Of a DNA stretch of 64,000 bases, positions 18,646 through 30,100 are shown piece by piece. Under the pieces are notes generated by a model. The model saw only the letters and a list, made by a program, of their open reading frames with translations. It was not told where the DNA came from and searched no databases. Position numbers and translations under genes: made by a program. The DNA is from Chitinophaga sp. (GTDB lineage Bacteria > Bacteroidota > Bacteroidia > Chitinophagales > Chitinophagaceae), in assembly GCF_019236475.1 (NCBI RefSeq), contig NZ_JAFAIX010000009.1, forward strand, positions 310,001-374,000. Direction: 5' to 3'. Positions within the stretch are counted from its first letter, which is position 1, and every line of letters starts with the position of its first letter.

Positions 18646-18980
18646 GGTTAAATTTTAACTCTGTATTAACAAATTGTTAAGAGCCTTGCTGAAAATTGAA
18701 AGGGGCTAAAAAAAATTTGAAGCTTTTTATTAAAAGAATTATTCGTAGGACATTTACCAAATATTTCTGCTAAAATTTCGCGGCTGTCAAATTTACCTTA
18801 TTGTTAATAACTGGAATCGCTGTAAACACTGAACCTTTAGCGGTTTAGTTTGTTTCGGGCAACTTATTTTAAGTCAGTAAAATATATGTTAATTTAATAG
18901 TGCGTAATTAACATAGCTGCAACATAATTTTAACAGAGAAACCGAGATCACATGGTCCAGTTTTCCATGTTTAATTGTCG

Positions 18981-18988
18981 TAACTTTG
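18981..18988 (+). promoter_or_regulatory. Putative Bacteroidota-type -7 element upstream of ribBA
   Basis: TAACTTTG, matching the TAnnTTTG consensus, 33 nt before the ATG at 19022. Confidence 0.45.
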
Positions 18989-19021
18989 CGCCATTCAATT
19001 ATTACTTCGAAGAACTATTTT

Positions 19022-20224
19022 ATGTTAGATACAATAGAAGCTGCAATAGAAGATATAAAAAACGGAAAGCTGGTAATTGTAGTGGACGATGAGGACCGCG
19101 AAAATGAGGGAGATTTCATCACTGCTGCCCGCAACGTTACTCCTGAAATCATCAACTTTATGAGCATCCATGGCCGCGGCCTCATTTGCGCTCCCCTCGT
19201 GGAAGAACGCTGTGAAGAACTCGGCCTCGAATTGATGGTAAGGGACAATACTGCTCTTCATCAAACACCCTTTACCGTTTCTGTAGACTTGCTCGGACAT
19301 GGTTGCACCACCGGTATCTCTGCACACGACAGGGCTAAAACCATTCAAGCCCTGATCGATCCGGCCACCAAACCGGAAGATCTTGGTAAACCAGGTCATA
19401 TCTTCCCCCTGAAAGCTAGATCAGGTGGCGTACTCCGCCGCTCAGGTCATACCGAAGCTGCTATCGACCTAGCCCGCCTCGCAGGTTTTGAGCCCGCAGG
19501 CGTACTCGTGGAAATCATGAATGAAGATGGCACCATGGCCCGACTTCCTGAACTCCGCGAAATCGCTACCAAGTTCGATATGAAACTGATCTCCATTAAA
19601 GATCTGATCTCTTACCTCCTCAACCAGGAAACCCTGATTGAAGAAGGCGTTAGCGTTCAAATGCCTACCAAATACGGCAACTTCGAACTGATCGCCTTCA
19701 AACAGGTGAACACCGGCGAAATCCATATGGCGCTGAAAAAAGGGGAATGGGAAAAAGGTGAACCCGTACTGGTACGCGTACACTCTTCCTGTGTAACCGG
19801 CGATATCCTGCACTCTCTGCGCTGCGACTGTGGTGAGCAATTAGCTGCTGCCATGAAAATGGTGGAGAAAGAAGGAAAAGGACTGATCCTGTACATGAAC
19901 CAGGAAGGACGTGGCATCGGCCTCATGAATAAACTGAAAGCATACAAACTCCAGGAAGAAGGCCGCGATACCGTAGAAGCCAATCTGGAACTTGGTTTCA
20001 AAATGGATGAACGCGATTATGGCGTAGGGGCACAAATCCTTCGTCATCTGAATATCTGCAAACTGCGCCTTATTACCAATAACCCGCGCAAACGCGCTGG
20101 CTTGCTAGGTTATGGACTGGAAATAGTGGAAAACGTTCCTATTGAAATTCATCCGAATCCGCATAACGAGAATTATCTCCGTACTAAAAGAGATAAACTC
20201 GGACATGAAATCCTGAAAGGATAA
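19022..20224 (+). CDS. ribBA: Bifunctional 3,4-dihydroxy-2-butanone-4-phosphate synthase / GTP cyclohydrolase II
   Basis: Rib[32 protein letters not shown]; Rib[31 protein letters not shown]. Confidence 0.96.
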   Translation: MLDTIEAAIEDIKNGKLVIVVDDEDRENEGDFITAARNVTPEIINFMSIHGRGLICAPLVEERCEELGLELMVRDNTALHQTPFTVSVDLLGHGCTTGISAHDRAKTIQALIDPATKPEDLGKPGHIFPLKARSGGVLRRSGHTEAAIDLARLAGFEPAGVLVEIMNEDGTMARLPELREIATKFDMKLISIKDLISYLLNQETLIEEGVSVQMPTKYGNFELIAFKQVNTGEIHMALKKGEWEKGEPVLVRVHSSCVTGDILHSLRCDCGEQLAAAMKMVEKEGKGLILYMNQEGRGIGLMNKLKAYKLQEEGRDTVEANLELGFKMDERDYGVGAQILRHLNICKLRLITNNPRKRAGLLGYGLEIVENVPIEIHPNPHNENYLRTKRDKLGHEILKG

Positions 20225-20248
20225 TTTTTATACCATATTATATTATGT

Positions 20249-20283
20249 AAAGGGAATGACGTCTGCGACGTCATTCCCTTTTT
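20249..20283. terminator. Bidirectional terminator hairpin
   Basis: AAAGGGAATGACGTC-TGC-GACGTCATTCCCTTT, perfect 15-bp stem. Confidence 0.9.
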
Positions 20284-20289
20284 GTTTTC

Positions 20290-20318
20290 GTCGCCCCTGC
20301 CCGCCGGGCAGGGGCGAC
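20290..20318. repeat. Perfect GC-rich palindrome
   Basis: GTCGCCCCTGCCC-GCC-GGGCAGGGGCGAC, 13-bp stem with 3-nt spacer. Confidence 0.9.
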
Positions 20319-20486
20319 AGCCGGGAGAATTTTGCTTTGCGCGAATTGCCACCGCAGGAAATGCGATTATGTTGAATCGACTTTAGGACTGGGTGACAGC
20401 CGGGAGAATTTTGCTTTGCGCGAATTGCCACCGCAGGAAATGCGATTATGTTGAATCGATTCTAGGACTGGGTGACAGCCGGGAGA
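20316..20486. repeat. 79-bp intergenic tandem repeat (two full units plus a partial third)
   Basis: gacagccgggagaattttgctttgcgcgaattgccaccgcaggaaatgcgattatgttgaatcga...ggactgggt begins at 20316 and 20395; partial copy from 20474. The two full units differ at about two positions. Confidence 0.95.
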
Positions 20487-20501
20487 TTTTTACTTGTATT
20501 A

Positions 20502-23500
20502 TTATTGATCAGAAGACTTCTTCGTGCTATCTGGTGGAGGCACCAGTTTTATGCCGCTACTATCTACTATATGATGGCGGGTACTATCCGGCCGTGGCTT
20601 AGCGCGTAAGGCCTTGTTGCGATTGAATAACTCCAGGAACCGGTCATACTCTCTCACGTAGGAAATACCCAAACCTGATTTCGTACGGTTGTTCAGGTTA
20701 TATACGTCGTAATCAGATTTACTGAAGGCATTGATACGGAAACGACCATCCGGCGTCAGTAGGTATTCGATGCGGAAGTCGCCTGCAAAACGGTTGGAGC
20801 TAGCAGAGGTAGCTGTTTTACCCCAGTCGTAATCTCCACCTGCATACAGTCGGAAGCGGTTATTAAATAAGGTACTGGTGACACCGGCACTTACCTGGTT
20901 ACGATCTACAGAGGAATTATCCGGTAATCCGCCTACGTTATAAGCGCGATAGTTTACATTGATGCCTATACCGCTTCCTTTGAGCAAGGCGCCGGTTATA
21001 TTATTAAGGATAGCAGATGCCTGTGCGGAAATCGCTTGTCCCACGCTGTTTTTACCAGTGATGCCCACATTGGCGCCACCACCGGCATCATCCGGCAGGA
21101 ATTGGTTGGCGATGAGCAATCCGTATATCTGTAAGAGGGCTTTGTTCTGGTCGTTGTTGATTTCTTTCAGTTTAGCTGCTACGCCGCTCTCATAAGACAT
21201 GGTGCCTACTTCGGGGAGTTCAATGGAATAGGTGATGTCTGGTTTCATGAGGGCGCCGCGCAGGTTGATCAATACATCCACTTTCTCCTGACGGGTAGCG
21301 AGTTTGTCGTTCGCAGCGAGGGTGGCTGCCTGACCTACCAGGTTGTACAAGCTCACTTTAGGGAGTGAGTACTTGGCGGTGATATTCATCTTGGCTTCAC
21401 GGGGATCTCCATTCCAACTGATGCTACTGTTTTTCTCAATGTCAAATTTCCAGCTAGTAACACGTTGGAAGGTGAAGTTATAGGAACCATTACTGATTTC
21501 ATAGTTGCCGAACATATTGAAATCACCGTCTGTATTAGCAATGATTTGCAGATTACCCGTTCCGTTGGCGGAAATGATGTCTCCCGTTGTAGCATCCAAA
21601 ATCACATCAATCTGTGCATCCGGATTGGCGGCGATGTCTAGCTTTACGGTTAGTTTGGTATTGTCTTTCTTTTTCTTGTTTTCTTTTATCTCTGTACCGT
21701 ATGTTTTGAAAGTAATGTAATCATACTTGCCAATGTCTTTACTGTCGGATATTGGGAGATAGAAATGTGTTCCGCGGATCGGTCTTGCTAATACGTGCAA
21801 CTGTAAATCATTCAGCGGCCCGGAGAAATAAACCTTTCCATCAGCGATGACATCCCCGTAAAATAGGTCATTATCATGCGCCGTGGTATTAAGGAAAAGG
21901 AATTTACGACCCGTTACATCAAAGTCGAAATTGAGTTTATCGAAGTGATCATGGCTGATATAGCCGTTGGCGGTCCCTTTTGTGTTGTATTTATCAATAA
22001 CAGTGAAGCTACCGAATTCAATCAGGTTGTCGTCTACATTCACATTCAGCTTAGGTATCCGATAACGGGTACCCAGGTAATCTACGGTAACGCCTACGGT
22101 GTCAAGCGCCAGTTTACCCACCACAGATGGTAGATCAGTGGTTCCTGAAATATTCAGGCTACCAGATACGGAGCCGGTAAGATCATGTACATAACCCGCC
22201 AGGTATTTATTGAGTAGATTGATATTAGCGCCACCCAGGTTGATAACGGCGTCTAGCCCTTTGTCACTTTTGGAAGTGCCCACACGGCCTTGGGCCATGA
22301 AGTTCATACCTGTATTATCCGACTGTACAGAGAAATTTACCACGCCGGTATGTTGCAGATAGCTACCCTCGAAGGTTACCAATCCTATGGAATCGTTGTC
22401 TATCCGCAAATCTCGGGTACGCAGCGAAGTATTGATATCTAGGTTTTGGGTAGGATCAGATATATTAATAGTACCATCGGTGACACCTTCAATCCGCGTA
22501 GCTACCAGTTGACTAGGTATCACATCTGCGAGGTTCAGGTTTTTCAAGGTGATGATAAACCTGGATTCATCCGGATTGAATTCGTTTGTTTCTACTGTGA
22601 TGCTTTGATCGTTGCGGGTAACACGCAGATTTTTCACTGTCAGGAAATGCTTACTCCAGTAAATCTCATTACCTGGCGTTACATTCCATTGGCGTTCATT
22701 CACGGTAAAGGCACTATTGAGGAAATTCACCTTTATGCCTTCCTGTACGGTGACGACACGGGCATAGAAGCCATCCAAGCTACTGGTGTCTTCAGCCTGC
22801 ATATCCATTTTGATGTAAGAAGTATCATTGGAGGAAGAGGCTAGAATCAATGGGTTTTGTAAAACGACATTGCTTCCATTCAGTACCTTACCTACGGTAC
22901 TGCTTAGATTCACCTTGTGGGCATTACCATCCCCTTTGATTTGTAAGTCCTGTAGATGATATCCCATGATGCTGGCTTCTGGTACTTGTACGTTTAAGGC
23001 CAGGTTGCCGGAAGTGGTATTGAGAGAGCCTTCCACTGTGGAATTATCGAAACCGGTTACGGCGGTGGTAAATCCTTTGATGAGTTTGGCAATGTTGCCA
23101 AACTGGAAATGGAATTGGAAGTCTTCCTGGATTTTACTGTTCACCGGCGCTTTGAAATAGCTAGGGTAGTAGCGGTACAACAGGAATTGGAAGGCATCTG
23201 GCAGTTCGAGGAAGCTGTATTTCCCTTTTACATATCCATCCACTTCACTACCATTGATCAGAAGGGTTTTCTGATCTACATCGGTATGTGCGCTGATAGC
23301 GAGGGAGTCAAATTCTAGGCGACTTTTATCTTTAAACACAGAAACGTCGTACATCCTGGCCACCCCTTCGAAGTTATCGATATTGCTACCGGCGAAGTTC
23401 AAGTCCAGTTTGGCTTGCAGGGTAATAGAATCATTTACCAGGTGTAGCGCTTTCAGGTCACTTTTCCGGATTTCAGAATTGAATTTAAAAACGGGGAGTT

Positions 23501-25331
23501 TCTCGTTAAAGTCGATTGTCCCGGAGAAGTCCATATCCAGGTTAGGATCGTTGGCGGTGAGGGCGCCATTAAAGAATTTCCGGTTCATTTCTCCTTTGGT
23601 GCGGATATTCTGGTATTTGTAACCGTAGAGGGAAATACTCTGTACATCTGCATCCAAGGAAGCTTTGAGGGTTTTGAAGTTAAACCCGGCCCCGTTTACG
23701 CGGGCATTCAAGGTCGCTTCTTGGAGGTCGGGGATATTGAGCAGGCTACCCAGGTCGAAATTATTTGTAGTCAGACTACCGGAGTATACCGGTACATCGC
23801 GGTTGGTTTTAAAGTTCAAGTCGGACGTCACCTGGCCGAGGTTCGTTTGGAACTGGCCATAGGCCACGAAGTCGTTGATGAAACCTGTATAGCTTCCTTT
23901 AAATCGGATATTCGTGAGTCGGTCTATGCGTACATTGGCGGTTACATCTTTCACGAGGGGCATGATCTGCATAACATCCGTGCCGGTGGTCACCAGGTCG
24001 TCTGTATGGAAATCGATGAATGTTTCATTGATGTCTGGCAATCCGCGCATTTCCAGGGAGCCTTTGAGGCGAGTGGTATTGCCGGCTTCCAGTTCTACAT
24101 CGGAAGCTTTTAGGTTGCTGACAGGGCCACGGGCGTTTCCGTTGATGGTAATTTCCTTTTTCCAAGAGGAGAGCGGAGGCGCGAAGTAGGCGATATCATC
24201 TGAGGAAACTTTACAGTTCTTGAAATTGGCCCGCATGTATACCAGGTCGATATAATCGCTCATATCGTCGAAGTCACTGTACTGCATGGTATAGTAATCA
24301 CCGATATGGCTACGATTGGTCTCGAGGTCCAGGTGGGAAAACTCCATTTCCACGGGCGACATTTTAAACCTACTGGTCAGTTTTTTCACCTCAAAGCCAC
24401 AGCGTTCGCGGGTGGTGAGGGAAAGGTCGCCGATGATACTGTCTTTGAAGATACTGGTATTAGTGAGTGACAGGTTAATATCTCCGAAGCGGATATGATG
24501 GGGTGCAAAATAGCCATCTTCGATTTTCGTAGTGTCTTCCGGGTTATCCACGCCGAATAATCCGTTTTTGATTGTGAGTTCTTTTACCAGCAGTTTCCAG
24601 TTGGCGCCGTTCCAGCGAAGCTGGGTGCTATCGTAGGTTACAGGCGTATTGGCTCTAGGCCGTTTTTTACGGAGTGGGGAAGAGCTATAGCTACTGAGGA
24701 TAAAGCTGGGTTGGTCCAGGGAAATTTCCTGGATATCGACATTATGTTTTTTCAGGTCCAGACTTTTGGCATCCAGGTAAATACGTTTGGCATAGCCGCG
24801 CATATCTTCGCCGACCCATTGATCTATTTGATTGATGCGGATGTTGCGCAGGTCGATTTTTTTGAGATCTAGGGAGATGCCGGTATTCTGTTTGGGTGTT
24901 TTACTTGGAGCAGAGCCGAACGCATCCGAAATAAAAGCATAGTTCCATACGGAGTCGTTGCGGGGACGGAGCAAGTTTACTTGTGCATTTTCCAGTCCTA
25001 TGAATTTGATAACAGGTTTATCCTGGAAGAAGAACCAGTCTGTAATCCTTAACTGTAGCTTGCCGGCATAGATGAGCGTGTCTTTATGCTGATCTTCAAT
25101 GAGCGCGCCTTCTAGATCCAGGCTGTTGAATAGCCGGATATTCACATGTTTGATTTCCACCCTTGTATTCAATTGTTCGGACAATCTGTTGGTAGCCTCA
25201 TGTACCAGGAAGTTCTGGACAAAAGGAATGTTTACCAATACTCCGATCAAAATGATGAGGCCTAACAAACACAGTAGAATCACCGATAATATTTTCCGTA
25301 TTTTTTTCAGGCGGCTAAGTTTATCCGGCAA
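20502..25331 (-). CDS. Translocation/assembly module TamB-like (DUF490) protein
   Basis: 1609 aa, N-terminal TM, long beta-repeat region, C-terminal TamB motifs (DLAANPDAQIDVILDATTGD...; PDITYSIELPEVG). Confidence 0.88.
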   Translation of the reverse strand: MPDKLSRLKKIRKILSVILLCLLGLIILIGVLVNIPFVQNFLVHEATNRLSEQLNTRVEIKHVNIRLFNSLDLEGALIEDQHKDTLIYAGKLQLRITDWFFFQDKPVIKFIGLENAQVNLLRPRNDSVWNYAFISDAFGSAPSKTPKQNTGISLDLKKIDLRNIRINQIDQWVGEDMRGYAKRIYLDAKSLDLKKHNVDIQEISLDQPSFILSSYSSSPLRKKRPRANTPVTYDSTQLRWNGANWKLLVKELTIKNGLFGVDNPEDTTKIEDGYFAPHHIRFGDINLSLTNTSIFKDSIIGDLSLTTRERCGFEVKKLTSRFKMSPVEMEFSHLDLETNRSHIGDYYTMQYSDFDDMSDYIDLVYMRANFKNCKVSSDDIAYFAPPLSSWKKEITINGNARGPVSNLKASDVELEAGNTTRLKGSLEMRGLPDINETFIDFHTDDLVTTGTDVMQIMPLVKDVTANVRIDRLTNIRFKGSYTGFINDFVAYGQFQTNLGQVTSDLNFKTNRDVPVYSGSLTTNNFDLGSLLNIPDLQEATLNARVNGAGFNFKTLKASLDADVQSISLYGYKYQNIRTKGEMNRKFFNGALTANDPNLDMDFSGTIDFNEKLPVFKFNSEIRKSDLKALHLVNDSITLQAKLDLNFAGSNIDNFEGVARMYDVSVFKDKSRLEFDSLAISAHTDVDQKTLLINGSEVDGYVKGKYSFLELPDAFQFLLYRYYPSYFKAPVNSKIQEDFQFHFQFGNIAKLIKGFTTAVTGFDNSTVEGSLNTTSGNLALNVQVPEASIMGYHLQDLQIKGDGNAHKVNLSSTVGKVLNGSNVVLQNPLILASSSNDTSYIKMDMQAEDTSSLDGFYARVVTVQEGIKVNFLNSAFTVNERQWNVTPGNEIYWSKHFLTVKNLRVTRNDQSITVETNEFNPDESRFIITLKNLNLADVIPSQLVATRIEGVTDGTINISDPTQNLDINTSLRTRDLRIDNDSIGLVTFEGSYLQHTGVVNFSVQSDNTGMNFMAQGRVGTSKSDKGLDAVINLGGANINLLNKYLAGYVHDLTGSVSGSLNISGTTDLPSVVGKLALDTVGVTVDYLGTRYRIPKLNVNVDDNLIEFGSFTVIDKYNTKGTANGYISHDHFDKLNFDFDVTGRKFLFLNTTAHDNDLFYGDVIADGKVYFSGPLNDLQLHVLARPIRGTHFYLPISDSKDIGKYDYITFKTYGTEIKENKKKKDNTKLTVKLDIAANPDAQIDVILDATTGDIISANGTGNLQIIANTDGDFNMFGNYEISNGSYNFTFQRVTSWKFDIEKNSSISWNGDPREAKMNITAKYSLPKVSLYNLVGQAATLAANDKLATRQEKVDVLINLRGALMKPDITYSIELPEVGTMSYESGVAAKLKEINNDQNKALLQIYGLLIANQFLPDDAGGGANVGITGKNSVGQAISAQASAILNNITGALLKGSGIGINVNYRAYNVGGLPDNSSVDRNQVSAGVTSTLFNNRFRLYAGGDYDWGKTATSASSNRFAGDFRIEYLLTPDGRFRINAFSKSDYDVYNLNNRTKSGLGISYVREYDRFLELFNRNKALRAKPRPDSTRHHIVDSSGIKLVPPPDSTKKSSDQ

Positions 25332-25406
25332 AAATAATTAATAGTTGCTATCAGCATGCAGCAAGAAGCAGAAATATCTTCTAAATTTATACCAAAAGTT
25401 CACAAA

Positions 25407-26483
25407 ATGTTCAAGCGACTGATATTACCATTTGCCGCCCTGGTGATGGGTTCCGGCTCATTGATGGCAGCCAGTGGGGTGGAGAGGGATTCCGCAACAC
25501 AGAAAACACGTTATATGTTGGTTATTCACGGAGGGGCGGGGACCATTCTGAAATCCCAGATGACCCCAGAAAAAGAAGCTGCTTACAAAGCAGGACTTAC
25601 TAAGGCATTGGAGGCAGGTTATACCATTCTGAAATCTGGAGGTAGTAGTCTGGATGCAGTAGAAGCCGCCGTAAAGGTGATGGAGGATAATCCTTTATTC
25701 AATGCAGGGAAGGGCGCAGTCTTTACCAATGAGGGGCGCAATGAAATGGATGCCGCCATTATGAATGGAAAAACCTTACAGGCGGGTGCTGTAGCAGGAG
25801 TAACGGTTGTTAAGAATCCGATTACTGCTGCTCGTGCTGTCATGGATAAATCGCAGCATGTATTGATGTTTGGCCCTGGCGCGGAGAAGTTTGCGAAGCA
25901 GGCCGGATGTGAAATTGTAGACCCCAGTTATTTTTATACGGAAGACAGATGGAAATCTTTGCTGAAAGTTCGAGCGGCGGATTCCACCAAAATGCAGTTG
26001 GATCACGATTCCACTATTCAACATAAACCAGCTACCAAATTAGGGGTGGAGAATAAAGATCATAAATTCGGTACCGTTGGTGCGGTGGCGATAGATAAAC
26101 AGGGCAACCTAGCTGCTGCTACTTCCACTGGAGGTATGACCAACAAAAAATTTGGCAGGGTAGGAGATAGCCCGATCATTGGTGCAGGCACTTACGCCAA
26201 TAATGCCACTTGCGCTATTTCTTGTACAGGATGGGGCGAATATTTCATCCGATTGGTAGTGGCAAAAACTGTCAGTGATCTCATGGAGTACAAGAATATG
26301 AGTGTAGCAGATGCCGCTGCGGAAATGATTATGAAGCAAGTGCCTAAACTTGGCGGTGATGGCGGTCTTATCGCGATTGATAAAGACGGTAATATCGCGA
26401 TGCCTTTCAATACTGCGGGCATGTATCGCGGTAGCGTAACTGCCGACGGCAAAATCGAAGTAAGTATTTATAAAGAGAATTAA
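25407..26483 (+). CDS. Isoaspartyl peptidase / plant-type L-asparaginase
   Basis: VIHGGAGTI; AVEAAVKVMEDNPLFNAGKGAVF; catalytic Thr in HKFGTVGAVAIDKQGNLAAATSTGGMTNKKFGRVGDSPIIGAGTYA; start at 25407 preferred (signal peptide MFKRLILPFAALVMG). Confidence 0.92.
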   Translation: MFKRLILPFAALVMGSGSLMAASGVERDSATQKTRYMLVIHGGAGTILKSQMTPEKEAAYKAGLTKALEAGYTILKSGGSSLDAVEAAVKVMEDNPLFNAGKGAVFTNEGRNEMDAAIMNGKTLQAGAVAGVTVVKNPITAARAVMDKSQHVLMFGPGAEKFAKQAGCEIVDPSYFYTEDRWKSLLKVRAADSTKMQLDHDSTIQHKPATKLGVENKDHKFGTVGAVAIDKQGNLAAATSTGGMTNKKFGRVGDSPIIGAGTYANNATCAISCTGWGEYFIRLVVAKTVSDLMEYKNMSVADAAAEMIMKQVPKLGGDGGLIAIDKDGNIAMPFNTAGMYRGSVTADGKIEVSIYKEN

Positions 26484-26490
26484 TGCATAT

Positions 26491-26525
26491 GGGCTGACTG
26501 TAAATATACGTCAGCCCCTTTTTAT
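26491..26525 (+). terminator. Putative terminator after asparaginase
   Basis: GGGCTGAC-...-GTCAGCCC followed by CTTTTTATT. Confidence 0.75.
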
Positions 26526-27199
26526 TATATTGTATCTGTCATTCTTCTGTCACAAACTTATCAACTGCTACCATGCTGCTATAGTTTGTAATATCTTGTT
26601 ATAAGGAACCAAAGTCGCAAAAACGTAACAGCACTACCCGAAATGATACCCGCAATGTTTGTGTGCTCCCGCTGTCCCGTCATGCATTAAAGATAAAAGT
26701 ATCGTCAACCAAGGCCCGCCAACGAGCAATTTTTTTCAACAATCATTTAGTACATCACCATCAAAAAAGTCATCGCGTAATTGTTAAACATGCTTTGCTA
26801 AATCGATTTTTTAAACTAAAACCAGGAGGTACACATCTACACTTTCACTATTGAATAATGAAAAAACCGTGCACCTGTGTACGGAGATCACCACATTTAT
26901 CAACCAGGAAATCCAATCATCATGCATTCCATCTATTTCTATCGAGGCTGCCATGGCAGCTAGTTTCATGTATTTCGGATGAGGCGCCGGCAGCGTAATG
27001 CCGTGTTCTCCTGCTGCTATTAAACTGCGGTACTCGTACTGCGGCAGGCCATCTCATGTCCTTACCTGAACGCCGGAAACCTCCCCTCCATTTACCCACC
27101 TTCCCTCCAAAAGGGAAAGGTCAGACCACGGATACCCAGTGGTAATGGCCATTCCATGCCCATACGGTATTCGCCAATTCTCACCACAAACCAACATCT

Positions 27200-30100
27200 A
27201 TGTCAAAGAAAATTTTGTACTTGTTGCTCCTGCTATGCTGCTCGTTGAGCATGTATGCACAGCAGGGGAAGGTGACCGGGATCGTTAGAGACGAAAACGG
27301 CTCACCCATTCCAGGAGCTACCATCCTGGAGAAAGGTACCCAGAACGGTACCACCACTAATGTAAACGGTACTTTTTCCCTCACCCTGAAAGGCACCAGC
27401 AATGTGCTGGTAGTCACTTTCGTAGGTTATGCTCCCAAAGAACTGAAAGTAGGGGATAAAACCAATTTTCAAATCAGTCTGGCCCCAGACGCCAAATCCT
27501 TGAAAGATGTGGTAGTTATCGGTTACCAGGAAGTATCCCGGAGAAAGAACACCGCTTCTATCTCTAGTGTAAAGGGAGACATGATCAAAGACTTACCAGC
27601 GCCCAGTTTCGACATGCTCCTGCAAGGCCGCGTAACAGGCGTAAACGTGCAAAACTCTTCCGGAGAGCCAGGTGTACGCAATTCGGTGGTAGTAAGGGGA
27701 AACAGCTCAGTGCTGCGCGGTTATGATGAAGCCCGTGCCCTTAGCTCTCCGCTCTATGTAATCGATGGTGTGCCTGCTTCTACGGATGATATCAGTGTGC
27801 TTTCCTATGGGCAGGGTACCGGTACGAATATGTTGGCAGGCCTCAACCCCAATGATATCGAATCCATCGACGTATTAAAAGATGCTTCTGCTGCGGCTAT
27901 CTATGGTTCCAGAGGTTCTAACGGGGTCATTATCGTAAAAACAAGAAAAGCCAAATTGGGTAAACCTCAGTTCAACTTCAGTACCTATATGGGCTACTCC
28001 CAACAACGTAAACTGACAGAACTGGTAACAGGTGCAGAAGAGAGACGACAGAAACTCTGGGTACTGGGCCTATACAACAAATGGGCAGATAATCAATATC
28101 TCCCCCAAATGCTGACAGATAGCCTGAATCCGGCGTTTAATAATGCAACCGACTGGCAGTCGCTTTTCTATCAGACAGGTAAGATCAATAACTATGATAT
28201 GTCTATGTCTGGCGGTAGCGAAGCCGTGAATTACCGTATCAGCCTGGGTCACTACCGTGAAGAAGGTATCCTGAAAAACACTGGTTTTAAAAGATATAGT
28301 GTACTGGCCAATATCAATTCACAGATCACCTCCAAACTGACGAATACAACTATCATTAAAATATATCGTACAGATAGGCCTCGTTCGCTGAAAGATCGTA
28401 CTGGTGGCAACTTCGCCTTCAATAGCTATGAATTGCCTTCTTCTTTTTATAAGCTCACAGATGCCGGCAAACAATTCCTGCTGGGCAACAGTCAGAATAC
28501 AGATAAGAACCTGAACAACAGCATGCAGTTGAGTACCATCTTCAATTACAGTATTCGACCTAACCTGAATTTTAATACCACCATTTCCTACGAAACCGCC
28601 AATTCCAGCAGAAACTATTACGTACCTGCGGTGGTGCGCACCAATGGCTATGGCTACGCGTCTTCCTTTGCTGACAAATCAGAACACTTTACGGTATATA
28701 ACACCCTCGAATACACGAAAAAACTGGGACAGCATACTATCAATGTCATCGGCGGACAAAACCTGGAGTACAATTCCTACCGCAATACCTTCGCGTCAGC
28801 GGATTTCATTGCAAATGACTACGTGAATGTAGTAACGGTGGCTGATAAAAACTTCAGCACTGCCAGTTCCGGCTTCCAGGAAAGTGGCCTCCAGAGCTTG
28901 TTTGTACGTATGAACTACGATTTTAAAGGAAGATACTTGCTCTCTGGTGTATTCAATGCGGACGCTTCCTCGAAATTTGGTACGAAAAATCGCTGGGGTT
29001 ATTTCCCTTCTGTATCTGCGGGCTGGATCATCAGTGATGAACCTTTCATGAAAGGCACTGGCAACTGGCTAAATATGCTGAAAATCCGCGGTAGCTGGGG
29101 TATTACTGGTACGCAGCCGGAAGAAAACTATTTGGGCTATAACACCTATGCAGTGAACAATGCGAATTTCACTGATCCCACGTCTACCTATAACGGCGGT
29201 TCTGTTATCACTCCCAACTATCACAATGGGATTGCCCAGCGTAATCTTTCCTGGGAACAAAGTATCCAGAGCAATATCGGCTTGGAAGCTTCTCTGCTGA
29301 AGGATCGTATTAAAGTCACCATGGACGCCTATTCCCGAGGTACTAGCAGAGGATTTTTTGAATACAAACTGCCCGTTTATAGCGGATATGATCTCGCTAA
29401 AACAAATGCGATTGGTATACGTAACTCCGGACTGGAACTAATGATCAACACCCGTAACCTGTCGCCTACCAGTAAGGTGCAATGGTTTACTGATTTCAAT
29501 ATCTCCTATAACAAGAACGTTATTACGAGTCTCCCTAATGGCGGACGCAGCCTGATTATCCCCTATAACGGTGGCGCCTATGGGTTCGATTACCTACTCA
29601 CAGTAGGCAAACCTGCCAACCAGATGTTTGTGTTCCAATACGGTGGTGTGTATGCCTCAGATGCAGATGTGCCATTCAACAAACTAACAGGTAAACCACT
29701 GCAAAACTTTGTAGGTACTGATTATAAAGGTGGAGATCCTATCCTGATCGACCAGGTAGGTAACTACTACATTAAAGAACCGATGGACCAGATTGTTGGG
29801 GGAGACCCGAACCCTAAAGTGACGGGAGGTCTAAACAACGCCATCAGCTACAAAGGTTTTACAGTGGGCTTCTTCTTCACCTTTACTGCAGGTCGTCAGA
29901 TTCTGAATTCGTATATGCTACGTCGTTATGCCAACCTCTTCGATGCCAGCGGTGATGCCGGCGAATGGAAACTGGCACAGGGAGCCCTTTTCGATCTGAC
30001 AAAAGTGAACTTCTGGAAGAAACAAGGAGATCATGCAGATATTCCTTCCTTATCACTAGTATCCTCCGACCGCGATTATCACTACACCTGGTTTGATAAA

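Noticed and set aside
18646-19021. Possible FMN riboswitch upstream of ribBA
   Set aside because: I saw no recognisable RFN-element consensus; a promoter-like TAACTTTG explains the region adequately.
20243-20602. Small ORFs across the ribBA-tamB gap (20243-20431 minus, 20393-20602 plus)
   Set aside because: They arise from the terminator, palindrome and 79-bp tandem repeat and lack protein-like features.
26663-26854. 63-aa ORF upstream of SusC
   Set aside because: No protein-like features; basic low-information translation within a long non-coding region.
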